DNA of 52,766 bases from a bacterium (GTDB lineage: Bacteria; Patescibacteriota; Microgenomatia; UBA10105; UBA927). A program made the position numbers and the translations under genes. Each line of letters starts with the position of its first letter. Position 1 is the stretch's first letter. The notes beneath the pieces were generated by a model, which was not told the DNA's origin, searched no databases, and saw only the letters and a program-made list of their open reading frames with translations. Positions 29,152-37,985 of the stretch are shown here, one piece after another. The DNA lies in contig JAKAFY010000010.1 in the NCBI GenBank assembly GCA_021817785.1, positions 1-52,766 of the forward strand, read 5' to 3'.

Positions 29152-31154
29152 CCGGTTTTTAAAGAAACGCCGAACTTTTGGCGGGCGACGGTCAGTAATT
29201 TTTCGCGGACCGGCAGAATTTCCTCGCTGGTCAATGTTTTTTGAGGGTTAAGATATACAATATGTAGCGTCCTGGTATTGTCGTGAACATCGAGAAGTGA
29301 TACACCCGAAACAAATGGATGTGCTTGTTTGAGAGCCGATATCAATGGTCCGACCGAAAATTTTTCTGGTACAATGAATGCTAAATCTTCAACGGATGCC
29401 GGATGATTTGGAACAGGGACGTACGAATGGTGAGGACGAGCTGCGTGAACCATTTTTGTAATATTTATATACAATCGTGTAATAGGGGTGTTGGTGCCAA
29501 GTGCGTGCAAAAAATCTGGTCGCAATAGGCCGAGAGATGCAAAGTCACCAAGGATGAGGTGTTTTTCGGTATATCGTGTAGCGACAGGCGCTGAATTCTT
29601 TTCGAGCACCTGTTGAAAATCCACACCCATAAGCAGAAATATACTTTCGGCCAGTCCTTTTGCCTCCAAAAAATGTTCACCGGTCCAGAGGACATTGAGT
29701 ACCGCCTGCTCCTCGGGAAGATCGCCGTTTTGGCACACATAGGACATGGAAAGCTCAAACATTTTTAAATCTTGTTTTGTGTTTATATTCTGAATAAATG
29801 CCGGTAACACGGATGCAATGCCGTGGGGGCGCATATACACCCAGTCGTTGGATAGCGGGTTTATGATTTTGTATGCGCTCGCTGTATCGAATCCGAATAG
29901 GTCCATTTGTTCTGCCGAAATCATGGAATAGCTGATCATCTCGGTAAATCCCCAGTCGCGTAAGCGGATTTTTATTTCCGCTTCCCATGTGAGTTCGGGA
30001 TCCGGTATAACGATCGGGAGTTGTCCGTCCGGCAAACGGTCTGCGATACGGTGATAGCCGTATATGCGGGCAATTTCTTCGATGATGTCAACGTCTATTT
30101 CTATATCCCTCCGAAAACTCGGGACGCGGACTGAGATTTCGGATTTTGTAAGTTTCGGCGCAAAGCCCAATGACGAAAGGATCGACGAAATTTCTTTGTC
30201 CGGCAGTGCGACGCCGATATAGCTATCTGCTTTTTTCCGGGCGGTGCGTACCGTATACGGCACAAAGGGCTTGGGATACAGGTCATAAATGGCGCTTGCG
30301 ACTGTCCCCCCGGCGATGTCGGTAAGGAGTGTGACGCCTTCCAAAAGTGCCGGCAATACCAGTTCGCTGTCGACTCCTTTTTCAAACAACGACGCCGCCT
30401 CTGTCCTGTGGGCTAATTTCATAGAGGTTTTCCGGATGTGTGTGGGATCATACGTTTGCAAAAAGAGGACAACTGTCGTGGTATCGGCATGAATACTGGA
30501 ACTTTCTCCGCCCATGATCCCGCACAGATCAATAAGGTTCTTTGATCCGTCCTCGATCACGATGTCGTCTCCGGGTAAAGAGTGTGTTTTGCCGTCCAGC
30601 GTCGTCAGCTTTTCCCCTTTTTTGGACGCTCTGAGTTTCATGGTGTGATTTACAATCCGGTCGTAGTCGAATGCATGGGCTGGCTGCCCGTATGCGCGCA
30701 TCAGATAGTTCGTAACGTCGACAATCGTGTTAATCGGCCGGATGCCTGTTTTGGTAAGCCAATCGGCAAGCCATACGGGTGATGGCTTTACCCCGACGTT
30801 TTCGATGACCACACTCGCCCATCGCGGGTTTAAGATGGGATCGGTGGAAACCATAAGTTTTTTGCCATTTTTGACAGCCGGTAATTTACGAGTCATTTTA
30901 TATGGATCATTGAGGAGTGTCGCCGCTATGCCGAACCTCGGCAGGATGACCGCCGCCTCCCGGGCGATACCAAACACCGACATCGCGTCCGGCCGGTTCG
31001 TCGTAATTTCTATGTCGTACACCGGCTCTCCGGAGTCGGTATAAATGCGTTCGACGGACGGGCCGCAGAGCGACAGATATTTCTGCAGCTCCTCGGGTGT
31101 TGCTTTTGTTTTTAAAAATGTTCGTAACCAGCTATCAGGAACGAGTATGTTCAT
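29148..31154 (-). CDS. pheT: Phenylalanyl-tRNA synthetase beta subunit (no N-terminal EMAPII/OB domain)
   Basis: 668 aa; VYDIEITTNRPDAMSVFGIAREAA, TGIRPINTIVDVTNYLMRAYGQPAHAFDYD, FRRDIEIDVDIIEEIARIYGY. Confidence 0.94.
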   Translation of the reverse strand: MNILVPDSWLRTFLKTKATPEELQKYLSLCGPSVERIYTDSGEPVYDIEITTNRPDAMSVFGIAREAAVILPRFGIAATLLNDPYKMTRKLPAVKNGKKLMVSTDPILNPRWASVVIENVGVKPSPVWLADWLTKTGIRPINTIVDVTNYLMRAYGQPAHAFDYDRIVNHTMKLRASKKGEKLTTLDGKTHSLPGDDIVIEDGSKNLIDLCGIMGGESSSIHADTTTVVLFLQTYDPTHIRKTSMKLAHRTEAASLFEKGVDSELVLPALLEGVTLLTDIAGGTVASAIYDLYPKPFVPYTVRTARKKADSYIGVALPDKEISSILSSLGFAPKLTKSEISVRVPSFRRDIEIDVDIIEEIARIYGYHRIADRLPDGQLPIVIPDPELTWEAEIKIRLRDWGFTEMISYSMISAEQMDLFGFDTASAYKIINPLSNDWVYMRPHGIASVLPAFIQNINTKQDLKMFELSMSYVCQNGDLPEEQAVLNVLWTGEHFLEAKGLAESIFLLMGVDFQQVLEKNSAPVATRYTEKHLILGDFASLGLLRPDFLHALGTNTPITRLYINITKMVHAARPHHSYVPVPNHPASVEDLAFIVPEKFSVGPLISALKQAHPFVSGVSLLDVHDNTRTLHIVYLNPQKTLTSEEILPVREKLLTVARQKFGVSLKTG

Positions 31155-31163
31155 ATATTTTTT

Positions 31164-31253
31164 GTCATCCCCGACCTGACCCGCTTCGTCGAATCGAGGC
31201 GAGTCGGGGATCCAGTGTATACTACGCTGAATTTCCGCGTTCGCGGGAATGAC
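31164..31253. repeat. Intergenic three-hairpin repeat element, copy B (opposite orientation to copy A)
   Basis: GTCATCCCCGAC...GTCGGGGATCCAG...CTGAATTTCCGCGTTCGCGGGAATGAC. Confidence 0.75.
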
Positions 31254-31259
31254 AATGTG

Positions 31260-33113
31260 TTAAAACTGTTCTAAAAATCTCACGTCATTACTATAGAGCA
31301 ATCGTATATCGTCAAGTTGGGTTCCGGATTTCATCATGTACGTGCGCTCCACTCCCCAGCCGAACGCAAATCCTGAGTGGGTATCGGGGTTGACGCCGCC
31401 GTAGCGCAATACGTTGGGGTGCACCATGCCAGCGCCTCCAAGTTCCAGCCATCCGGCCTTGCACAGTCTGCAGGGGTCTCCGTTTGCCAGTTTGCCGGTA
31501 CCGTTACATATGCCGCAGGAAATATCGACCTCAAACGACGGTTCGGTAAATTGAAAGTGAAATGGGCGCAATCGAGTTTTCCGCTCCGGGCCAAAGAACT
31601 GTTGGGCGAAATAATCCAATACGCCTTTCAGATGCGCGATAGAAACGTCGGTATCGACATATAATCCTTCAAACTGATGAAACATCGGCGTGTGGGATAC
31701 GTCGATTTGGCGCCTGTAGCATTTGGCGATGTTGATCATGCGGATGGGTAATTTCCCTTTTTCCATTTCGCGCACCTGGCCGTTACTGGTATGCGGGGTC
31801 AGCACCATCTTACCCCTGGCAACCCCTGGGGTTGCGCGCGCTGGTTTCCCCGGGTATTCGATGAAAAACGTTTCCCATTCATCCCGTGCCGGGTGACTTG
31901 CTGGCATGTTTAATGCTTCGAAGGCGTAATAATCCCAATCCACTTCCGGGTGGCGCACACGGGTAAATCCGATGGTCGCAAATATTTTGGAAATTTCCGT
32001 AATTGCCTGGGTGACGATATGGAGATGTCCTTCCGGCGGGCGGATGCCCGGCATGGTCACATCAAACCAAGAATCGTTTGTCGAGCGTCGAGCATCGAGA
32101 TCCGAGGAAGATGCGGAAAGTGCTGACTCTATGGATTGCTTCACTTCAGTCACCACAATTCCTACCGCTTGTCTATCTTGGGGCGGGACAAGGCGGATTT
32201 TTTTGGTGAGTTCGGCCAACGCGTTTTTTGATTCCAGCGGAGTGATCGCATGCGATATCGTGTCGTTTTGTACGTCCAGGAGCATCCCGGTCAGCTGGGC
32301 CGCGGTAAGCGTTTGTGCAGGCGATGTATCTGCAGCGGGAGCTCCCTGCGCTGCCTGTTCGATCGTGTAGTACACCCGCACATGATCATCTGCATTTTCG
32401 ATTTTGGTGATATGGATCTCCCCTGTTTCACCGGTGGTACGTACCTGGGTGCCGCCGTCCGGAATGGGAAGCAATGTCCCGATGGTGAGGATGCGGAGCG
32501 GCTTATGTTTGGGCAAGTGCTCCGGGGCCCAGGGCGTCCGCTTTTGCAGCTCTTCCATGGAAACCAGTTCGGTGGTAAGCGGCACGTTTTGTTCGACGAG
32601 CGCATTGGATTCCTTTTCGATACGGTACTGGGTATCTATAGGCAGACTGCCGATATATTCTATATACGCGTCGTCATGGTGGTAGCCTTTGGTCGGCGTG
32701 AGGTTCGGGGCAACCAGTCTCACTGCTTCATGGACGATGTGCCCGGCGCTGTGGAGGCGCATGTTGGTATATCGCACCTGCCAGTCTATGGTGCCGCGCA
32801 CCTCGTCGTCCGGCGAGAGTTTGCCTTCCAGCGTGCACTCGTGGATAACAAGATCCCCTTTCATGCGGACATGTTTGACGTGGGCTTTACCATTTTTTCC
32901 GGTAATTGTCCCCCGGTCGGACGGTTGCCCGCCGCCTTCAGGATAGAAAATAGTAGCGGTCAAAACCACTTCCCACAGGTTTCCGTGTTTTTCTATAGAA
33001 ACCACAGTGGTCGTTAGTTCCTTTTGATAGCTATCGGTTAAATAAATAAGTTCGGTCATAGCAATATATTCATTGTACGGTTTCATCTCTACCATTTCAA
33101 TTTGCTGATCCAT
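31260..33113 (-). CDS. pheS: Phenylalanyl-tRNA synthetase alpha subunit with N-terminal AlaX/AlaRS-editing-like domain fusion
   Basis: 617 aa; N-term ATIFYPEGGGQPSDRGTI, RLHSAGHIVHEAV, PDGGTQVRTTGETGEI (AlaX-like); C-term GHLHIVTQAITEISKIFATIGF, FHQFEGLYVD, FTEPSFEVDI, GGAGMVHPNVLRYGGV, GFAFGWGVERTYMM (PheS). Confidence 0.93.
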   Translation of the reverse strand: MDQQIEMVEMKPYNEYIAMTELIYLTDSYQKELTTTVVSIEKHGNLWEVVLTATIFYPEGGGQPSDRGTITGKNGKAHVKHVRMKGDLVIHECTLEGKLSPDDEVRGTIDWQVRYTNMRLHSAGHIVHEAVRLVAPNLTPTKGYHHDDAYIEYIGSLPIDTQYRIEKESNALVEQNVPLTTELVSMEELQKRTPWAPEHLPKHKPLRILTIGTLLPIPDGGTQVRTTGETGEIHITKIENADDHVRVYYTIEQAAQGAPAADTSPAQTLTAAQLTGMLLDVQNDTISHAITPLESKNALAELTKKIRLVPPQDRQAVGIVVTEVKQSIESALSASSSDLDARRSTNDSWFDVTMPGIRPPEGHLHIVTQAITEISKIFATIGFTRVRHPEVDWDYYAFEALNMPASHPARDEWETFFIEYPGKPARATPGVARGKMVLTPHTSNGQVREMEKGKLPIRMINIAKCYRRQIDVSHTPMFHQFEGLYVDTDVSIAHLKGVLDYFAQQFFGPERKTRLRPFHFQFTEPSFEVDISCGICNGTGKLANGDPCRLCKAGWLELGGAGMVHPNVLRYGGVNPDTHSGFAFGWGVERTYMMKSGTQLDDIRLLYSNDVRFLEQF

Positions 33114-33319
33114 TCAGCAAACGGATTTGTTGTCCGCCGGATCATATTTTTTTGCTCAATAATTGCCTCCTGCATGGCCCCTTGACCCCACTTTCTTCCT
33201 GGCCTTCCTGCATTTTTCTCATATATTCGTCGTGCCGCACGACTCACACCGCCGACCGTGTTTTCCTGTCGTACGCGTATGACGTTTTCATCGCTTTCCG
33301 ATTTCCACCCACCAGGCAT
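33089..33319 (-). CDS. Small hypothetical protein (about 76 aa)
   Basis: MPGGWKSESDENVIRVRQENTVGG...; GGAGGA Shine-Dalgarno about 7 nt before ATG 33319; overlaps pheS start. Confidence 0.5.
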   Translation of the reverse strand: MPGGWKSESDENVIRVRQENTVGGVSRAARRIYEKNAGRPGRKWGQGAMQEAIIEQKNMIRRTTNPFAEWISKLKW

Positions 33320-33359
33320 AGCGTCCTCCAATATCACTAGTCCCGATTAAGCGGCTGCA

Positions 33360-33383
33360 TAAAAAATCCCGCTTTCGCGGGAT
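33360..33383 (-). terminator. Intrinsic terminator after rplT
   Basis: Minus strand ATCCCGC-GAAA-GCGGGAT-TTTTTT. Confidence 0.8.
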
Positions 33384-33486
33384 CTTGGGTTCTTATATTT
33401 CTTTTTTTGTTTACACACCCAAAAACTCCCGCGTATGCGAGGTAAAAAAGAAAAACGTAAAGTATGTTTGGGTGATCATATGCATA

Positions 33487-33837
33487 TTAGTTTACGGATT
33501 TGACATGCTCGAAGAGTGCGTCAAACACGTCCGGATCTTCAACGACCAGGTTTGCCATGGTTTTGCGGTCCAGCGTGATGTTTGCTTCCTTGAGCTTGTG
33601 GACAAACGAGCTATAGGAAAGGCCGCGGGTTTTGACGGCTTCGGAAATTCTGGTGATCCAGAGCTCTCGGAAATCGCGTTTGCGGTTTTTGCGTCCTGCG
33701 TAGGCGTATTCTCCCGCATGGAGATATGCTTCGGTAGCTGCTGACGTGAGCCTGCGTTTGGTCATCCGATAGCCTTTATTGGCCCGGAATAATTTATTGT
33801 GTTTGGCTCGTGATGTCGTACCCCGTTTAACTCTCAT
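33487..33837 (-). CDS. rplT: 50S ribosomal protein L20
   Basis: MRVKRGTTSRAKHNKLFRANKGYRMTKRRLTSAATEAYLHAGEYAYAGRKNRKRDFRELWITRI. Confidence 0.96.
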   Translation of the reverse strand: MRVKRGTTSRAKHNKLFRANKGYRMTKRRLTSAATEAYLHAGEYAYAGRKNRKRDFRELWITRISEAVKTRGLSYSSFVHKLKEANITLDRKTMANLVVEDPDVFDALFEHVKSVN

Positions 33838-33915
33838 ATATGTAGTGTTTTATGTGTCAGGTATCAAGTGTCGAGAAAGGCTATTATACATGACACGTGA
33901 CCCAAGATACAAATA

Positions 33916-34110
33916 TCAGGTATGTATATACGCTTTGACGTGTTTGGTCATGGCCGGCTCTAATGCGACCTGACGGTCCTGTCGGCGCTGCTGGCGCTTG
34001 CTTTTGCGGCTCCGGAGATGACGTGCGCCCTGGACGCGATGCACGACTTTCCCAGTGCTGGTAATTTTGAACCGCTTGACTGCTATTTTCCTCGTTTTTA
34101 TTTTTGGCAT
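33916..34110 (-). CDS. rpmI: 50S ribosomal protein L35
   Basis: MPKIKTRKIAVKRFKITSTGKVVHRVQGARHLRSRKSKRQQRR. Confidence 0.93.
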   Translation of the reverse strand: MPKIKTRKIAVKRFKITSTGKVVHRVQGARHLRSRKSKRQQRRQDRQVALEPAMTKHVKAYIHT

Positions 34111-34147
34111 ATATTCAATAAAGTAACAACGTGACTATGAACTGGTC

Positions 34148-34696
34148 TTACTGCGCTTCTATTTTATCTTTCTCCCCTTTTTTGTCCGGTACTGCCATGG
34201 TGGCGAGTGTGCGTCCTTCCATCCTGGGCTCCCGCACTACCTTGGCGCCTTTTAAGCTTGCGATAAAACGGTTCATGACTTCAAATCCGAACTGTTTTCT
34301 CCCAAGCTCGCGTCCTTTAAACATGACGCTTATTTTGACCTGGTTGCCGTCTTCAATAAATTCCTGGGCCCGCTTAAGCCGTGTGTCAAAGTCGTGCTGC
34401 TCGATAAACGGCCGCAATCGGACTTCTTTCACCCCAACGTTTTTCACGTTTTTCCTGCTCTCGCGCTCTTTTTTTGACTCCTGGTACTTGAACTTCTTGT
34501 AGTCAATAAGTTTCGCTACCGGCGGTTTCGCATTTCCCGCGATTTCTACCACATCAAGGTTCAGTTCTTTTGCTTTTTGCAGGGCCTCTATCTTTGAGAC
34601 CACGCCGATCTGATTGCCTTTTTCATCCAAGAGCCGTATGGTGGGGCTTTGGATTTGGTAATTGATCCGGTAAAACTTAGTGAGCTTTCTGTTCAA
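34148..34696 (-). CDS. infC: Translation initiation factor IF-3
   Basis: 182 aa; YRINYQIQSPTIRLLDEKGNQIGVVSKIEALQKAKELNLDVVEIAGNAKPPVAKLIDYKKFKYQ. Confidence 0.95.
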   Translation of the reverse strand: MNRKLTKFYRINYQIQSPTIRLLDEKGNQIGVVSKIEALQKAKELNLDVVEIAGNAKPPVAKLIDYKKFKYQESKKERESRKNVKNVGVKEVRLRPFIEQHDFDTRLKRAQEFIEDGNQVKISVMFKGRELGRKQFGFEVMNRFIASLKGAKVVREPRMEGRTLATMAVPDKKGEKDKIEAQ

Positions 34697-36437
34697 TCTC
34701 GTGTACTAATTGGGCGATGAACTCGCTTACGCTCATCGCGGTAAGCTTATCCCCGCCCCGTTTTCGAACGGAAATCGTTTTATGTTCGATTTCTCTATCT
34801 CCGATTATAGCCAGAAACGGCACTTTTTGCAACACATGATCTCGTACTTTTGCCTGCATCGGTTCACTTCTGTGGTCTGACTCGACGCGGATCCCGTGAT
34901 TGCGAAGCTCGGCAACGACCGTCTGGGCGGCGTCGTTATGCCGCTCGGCTATCGGGATGACGACTACCTGGATGGGCGCAAGCCACAACGGGAATGCCCC
35001 GCCATAATGCTCGATCAGAAACGCCATCGTGCGTTCCAGCGCACCCATGCTGGCCCGATGGATGACGACCGGCTGTTTTTCCGTGCCGTCGGCGTCGATA
35101 TACCGAAGATCGAATCGTTTGGGCATGACGAAATCATACTGTACGGTAAATGCAGTCTCTTCCTTGCCCGACACATTTTTCATCTGCACATCAATTTTCG
35201 GGCCGTAAAACGCCGCCTCGTTGGCAGCTTCAAAAAATGGTGCGTTGCTTTCGACCAACACATCCCGGAGTATGCCCTCGGCTTTGTCCCAGGCGGCATC
35301 GTCTTTGTAGTATTTTTTGTTGTCCCCGCGGTCACCAAGCGACAGACGATACCGGTAGTCCTTGCCTTTGACCAGCCCAAACGACGTGTTGACGTAGTCG
35401 ATAAGGTCGAGAACTCCCAGCACTTCTTTTTTGGCGTGTTCCGGAGCGGTTACGATATGGGCGTCCGTCAGGGTAAACATGCGTACCCGCATAAGGCCCG
35501 TCAATTCCCCGCTTTTTTCATACCGGAACTGCGGCGATATTTCCGCAAGCCTGAGCGGCAAATCCCGGTAACTCCTGGGCTGTGACTTGTACATCATAAA
35601 ATGATGCGGGCACGTCATGGGGCGCAATATGAGTTCGTCGTCATCTACTTTCATCGGCGGATACATCGTATCTTTGTAGTACGGGTAGTGTCCGCTGGTG
35701 CGGTAGAGATCGACTTTCGCGAGCGGAGGGGTGACCACGTGTTGGTATCCGCGCCTAAGCTCTTCGTCCACGATAAACCGTTCAAGCGTCCGGCGGATGG
35801 TGGCACCTTTCGCCGTAAGCATCGGCAGTCCCTGACCGACCAAATCGGAAAACACGAAAAGCCCTAATTCTTTGCCGAGTTTTCTGTGATCCCGTTTTTT
35901 TGCTTCCTCGAGATTGTGCAGATGTTCTTCTAATTCCTTGGCTTTCGGGAAACACGTGCCATAGATCCTCGTGAGCATTTTGTTTTTCTCGCTTCCGCGC
36001 CAATAGGCGCCCGCGATCGAGAGCAACTTAAAGTGTTTGAGGTCGTTATTGGGATGCGGACAATGCCCGCCACGACACAGATCGCTATACATACCTGACT
36101 GATAAAACGTCAGATTTTGACCTTCGGACGCAAATTCTTCGATAAGTTCCTGTTTGTATGGGTTGTCCTGGTAGGCAAAGAGTGCTTCTTTTTTGGATAC
36201 TTCATGCCGCTCAAAACCTTTCCATGTCTTTACGAGTTCGTGCATTTTCGCTTCGATCGCGGGGAAATCCGATTCGGATACTTTCGTGTCGCCGAAATCG
36301 AAGTCATAATAAAATCCGTCTTCGATGGCCGGCCCGATCGTCCGTTTGGCATGGGGCCAAAGCTCCATCACGGCCGCGGCAAGCAAATGCGCGCAGGAAT
36401 GGCGTAAATTATCCAAGTGAACATGTTCTGTATCCAT
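34677..36437 (-). CDS. thrS: Threonyl-tRNA synthetase
   Basis: 586 aa; MRVRMFTLTDAHI, RPMTCPHHFMMYKSQPRSYRDLPLRLAE, IHRASMGALERTMAFLIEHYGGAFPLWLAPIQ. Confidence 0.95.
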   Translation of the reverse strand: MDTEHVHLDNLRHSCAHLLAAAVMELWPHAKRTIGPAIEDGFYYDFDFGDTKVSESDFPAIEAKMHELVKTWKGFERHEVSKKEALFAYQDNPYKQELIEEFASEGQNLTFYQSGMYSDLCRGGHCPHPNNDLKHFKLLSIAGAYWRGSEKNKMLTRIYGTCFPKAKELEEHLHNLEEAKKRDHRKLGKELGLFVFSDLVGQGLPMLTAKGATIRRTLERFIVDEELRRGYQHVVTPPLAKVDLYRTSGHYPYYKDTMYPPMKVDDDELILRPMTCPHHFMMYKSQPRSYRDLPLRLAEISPQFRYEKSGELTGLMRVRMFTLTDAHIVTAPEHAKKEVLGVLDLIDYVNTSFGLVKGKDYRYRLSLGDRGDNKKYYKDDAAWDKAEGILRDVLVESNAPFFEAANEAAFYGPKIDVQMKNVSGKEETAFTVQYDFVMPKRFDLRYIDADGTEKQPVVIHRASMGALERTMAFLIEHYGGAFPLWLAPIQVVVIPIAERHNDAAQTVVAELRNHGIRVESDHRSEPMQAKVRDHVLQKVPFLAIIGDREIEHKTISVRKRGGDKLTAMSVSEFIAQLVHEIEQKAH

Positions 36438-36501
36438 ATATATACTCCCTTCCGCCGTAAGGACTGTCCTTCGGAAGGACTGTCCCTGAGGCTAAGCCAA
36501 C

Positions 36502-36659
36502 AAAAAAGTCACCTTCTGTTGGAGCCCGCTTTTCGGCGGACGGTTCCATCCAACTACAGTGACTTCATTTCTCTCGTTACACGGAGAGTCGCGCTTCTCT
36601 TTGAGGTTGGTTAGATCTCATGCCTGGCCACTCATTGTAGCCAATCGAGGAGTATATGT
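36502..36659 (-). promoter_or_regulatory. T-box-like leader upstream of thrS
   Basis: Minus strand GTTGGA-[TGGAACC]-GTCCGC-CGAAAA-GCGGGC-TCCAAC (36554-36518) fits the T-box antiterminator; followed by GTGACTTTTTT. No canonical long Stem I seen. Confidence 0.65.
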
Positions 36660-36687
36660 ATTCTATCTTTTTTAGTAGCATTGTCAA
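36660..36687 (-). promoter_or_regulatory. Promoter of the thrS leader
   Basis: Minus strand TTGACA - 16 nt - TAGAAT. Confidence 0.65.
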
Positions 36688-36689
36688 CC

Positions 36690-36911
36690 CTAGTGTAATG
36701 CTCTGATAAAATCATCAATTCGAATTTCGGCGCGTTTGATTTGAGCTTTTAGAAGAAACGGTGCTACCTCTTTGTGGAGAGGTATAGACAGAGTCGGTGC
36801 TCCAGGTTTTTGTAGAATCGCGTGGTCACCCGATGTATGAACATGTGTGTATCCGAATTTTATAAATACGTTAACAGCTTTCTTACCGGAGATATTGGTA
36901 AGTTTAGGCAT
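36690..36911 (-). CDS. hicA: HicA-family mRNA interferase toxin
   Basis: 73 aa; VNVFIKFGYTHVHTSGDHAILQKPGAPTLSIPLHKEVAPFLLKAQIKRAEI. Confidence 0.82.
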   Translation of the reverse strand: MPKLTNISGKKAVNVFIKFGYTHVHTSGDHAILQKPGAPTLSIPLHKEVAPFLLKAQIKRAEIRIDDFIRALH

Positions 36912-37143
36912 ATGCCAACGGCATGGGAGATTCTACGCTTCGTCGGAAGAAATCAGAATTTTTATCCGGTTTAACGATAGCCTTCATGTATGCCTTTATA
37001 GCTTTATCCGCGTTTGTCAGTGCTTCCTCTTTCGTTTTGCCCTGCGACATGCAGCCATACAAATTCACCACGTCAGCAACATATCCCTTGTAGGATTTGT
37101 CGTAGGTTAATTCGATGAGGTAATCCAATTTGCGTACTTTCAT
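36904..37143 (-). CDS. hicB: HicB-family antitoxin
   Basis: 79 aa; YDKSYKGYVADVVNLYGCMSQGKTKEEALTNADKAIKAYMKA; overlaps hicA by 8 nt. Confidence 0.82.
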   Translation of the reverse strand: MKVRKLDYLIELTYDKSYKGYVADVVNLYGCMSQGKTKEEALTNADKAIKAYMKAIVKPDKNSDFFRRSVESPMPLAYA

Positions 37144-37166
37144 ACCTCTATTGTAACATACGCAGT

Positions 37167-37985
37167 CTAGCTGAATTTCATGATCATGCCGCTTTTTTGG
37201 GCCTTACGGTAACTATAGGAAAAGAATTTCATACCCAGTATGAGATATAATATATCGAGTCCGAACGCGATGCCGAGACCCGCAAAGTCGAGGTGATGAG
37301 ATTGGATGCCCAGGCGCATACCCTCAAAAATATAACTCGTCGGTAATGCCCTGGAGACTGTCTGCATCCAGGTGGGCAATGCACTTACCGGATAGTAAAC
37401 GGCTGAAAATGGCATAATCGCAAGCGTCAGCGTCCAAGCAAACACCTGTACCCGGTACCCAAACTGCATAATAAGGCCATTGATGATAAATCCCAGGCTC
37501 CATCCCGCCATCATGAGTACTATCGCAAAGGGAATAAGTATCCAGCCAAACGAAAATATATTAAAGCTAAATATAAGCCACGCAAGCAAAAACATCCAAA
37601 TAAACGATAATAATAACTTGATAGATGCCAAACATATGGTCGCGACACTGAATTCCCATATCGTCAGCGGGGCGGTAAACATGTTCAGGATATTCCGGTC
37701 CCAGGCTTCCTGAAGCAGGGTGATGCCCATATCTTCCTGTGAACGCACGACAAGTGTCCAAAGGAGCAGTCCTCCAAGAAACATGTTTACAAAAAATGTA
37801 CTGCCTCCCATACGCGATTGCAGATACACAGTGACAAATCCCCAGATAAGGAGATTTATTGTGGGCCACCAAAACGCATCCGCCAGCCGCTCCAAGCTCC
37901 TGGGCCAGGACATAAGATGCCGGGCGATGAGTGCATTGACTCTATGAATATTAATGATCACGGGCCTCCTCGATAAAATAATCAT
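37167..37985 (-). CDS. ABC-2 type transporter permease
   Basis: 272 aa, six TM-type hydrophobic segments, downstream of and overlapping the ATPase gene. Confidence 0.85.
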   Translation of the reverse strand: MIILSRRPVIINIHRVNALIARHLMSWPRSLERLADAFWWPTINLLIWGFVTVYLQSRMGGSTFFVNMFLGGLLLWTLVVRSQEDMGITLLQEAWDRNILNMFTAPLTIWEFSVATICLASIKLLLSFIWMFLLAWLIFSFNIFSFGWILIPFAIVLMMAGWSLGFIINGLIMQFGYRVQVFAWTLTLAIMPFSAVYYPVSALPTWMQTVSRALPTSYIFEGMRLGIQSHHLDFAGLGIAFGLDILYLILGMKFFSYSYRKAQKSGMIMKFS

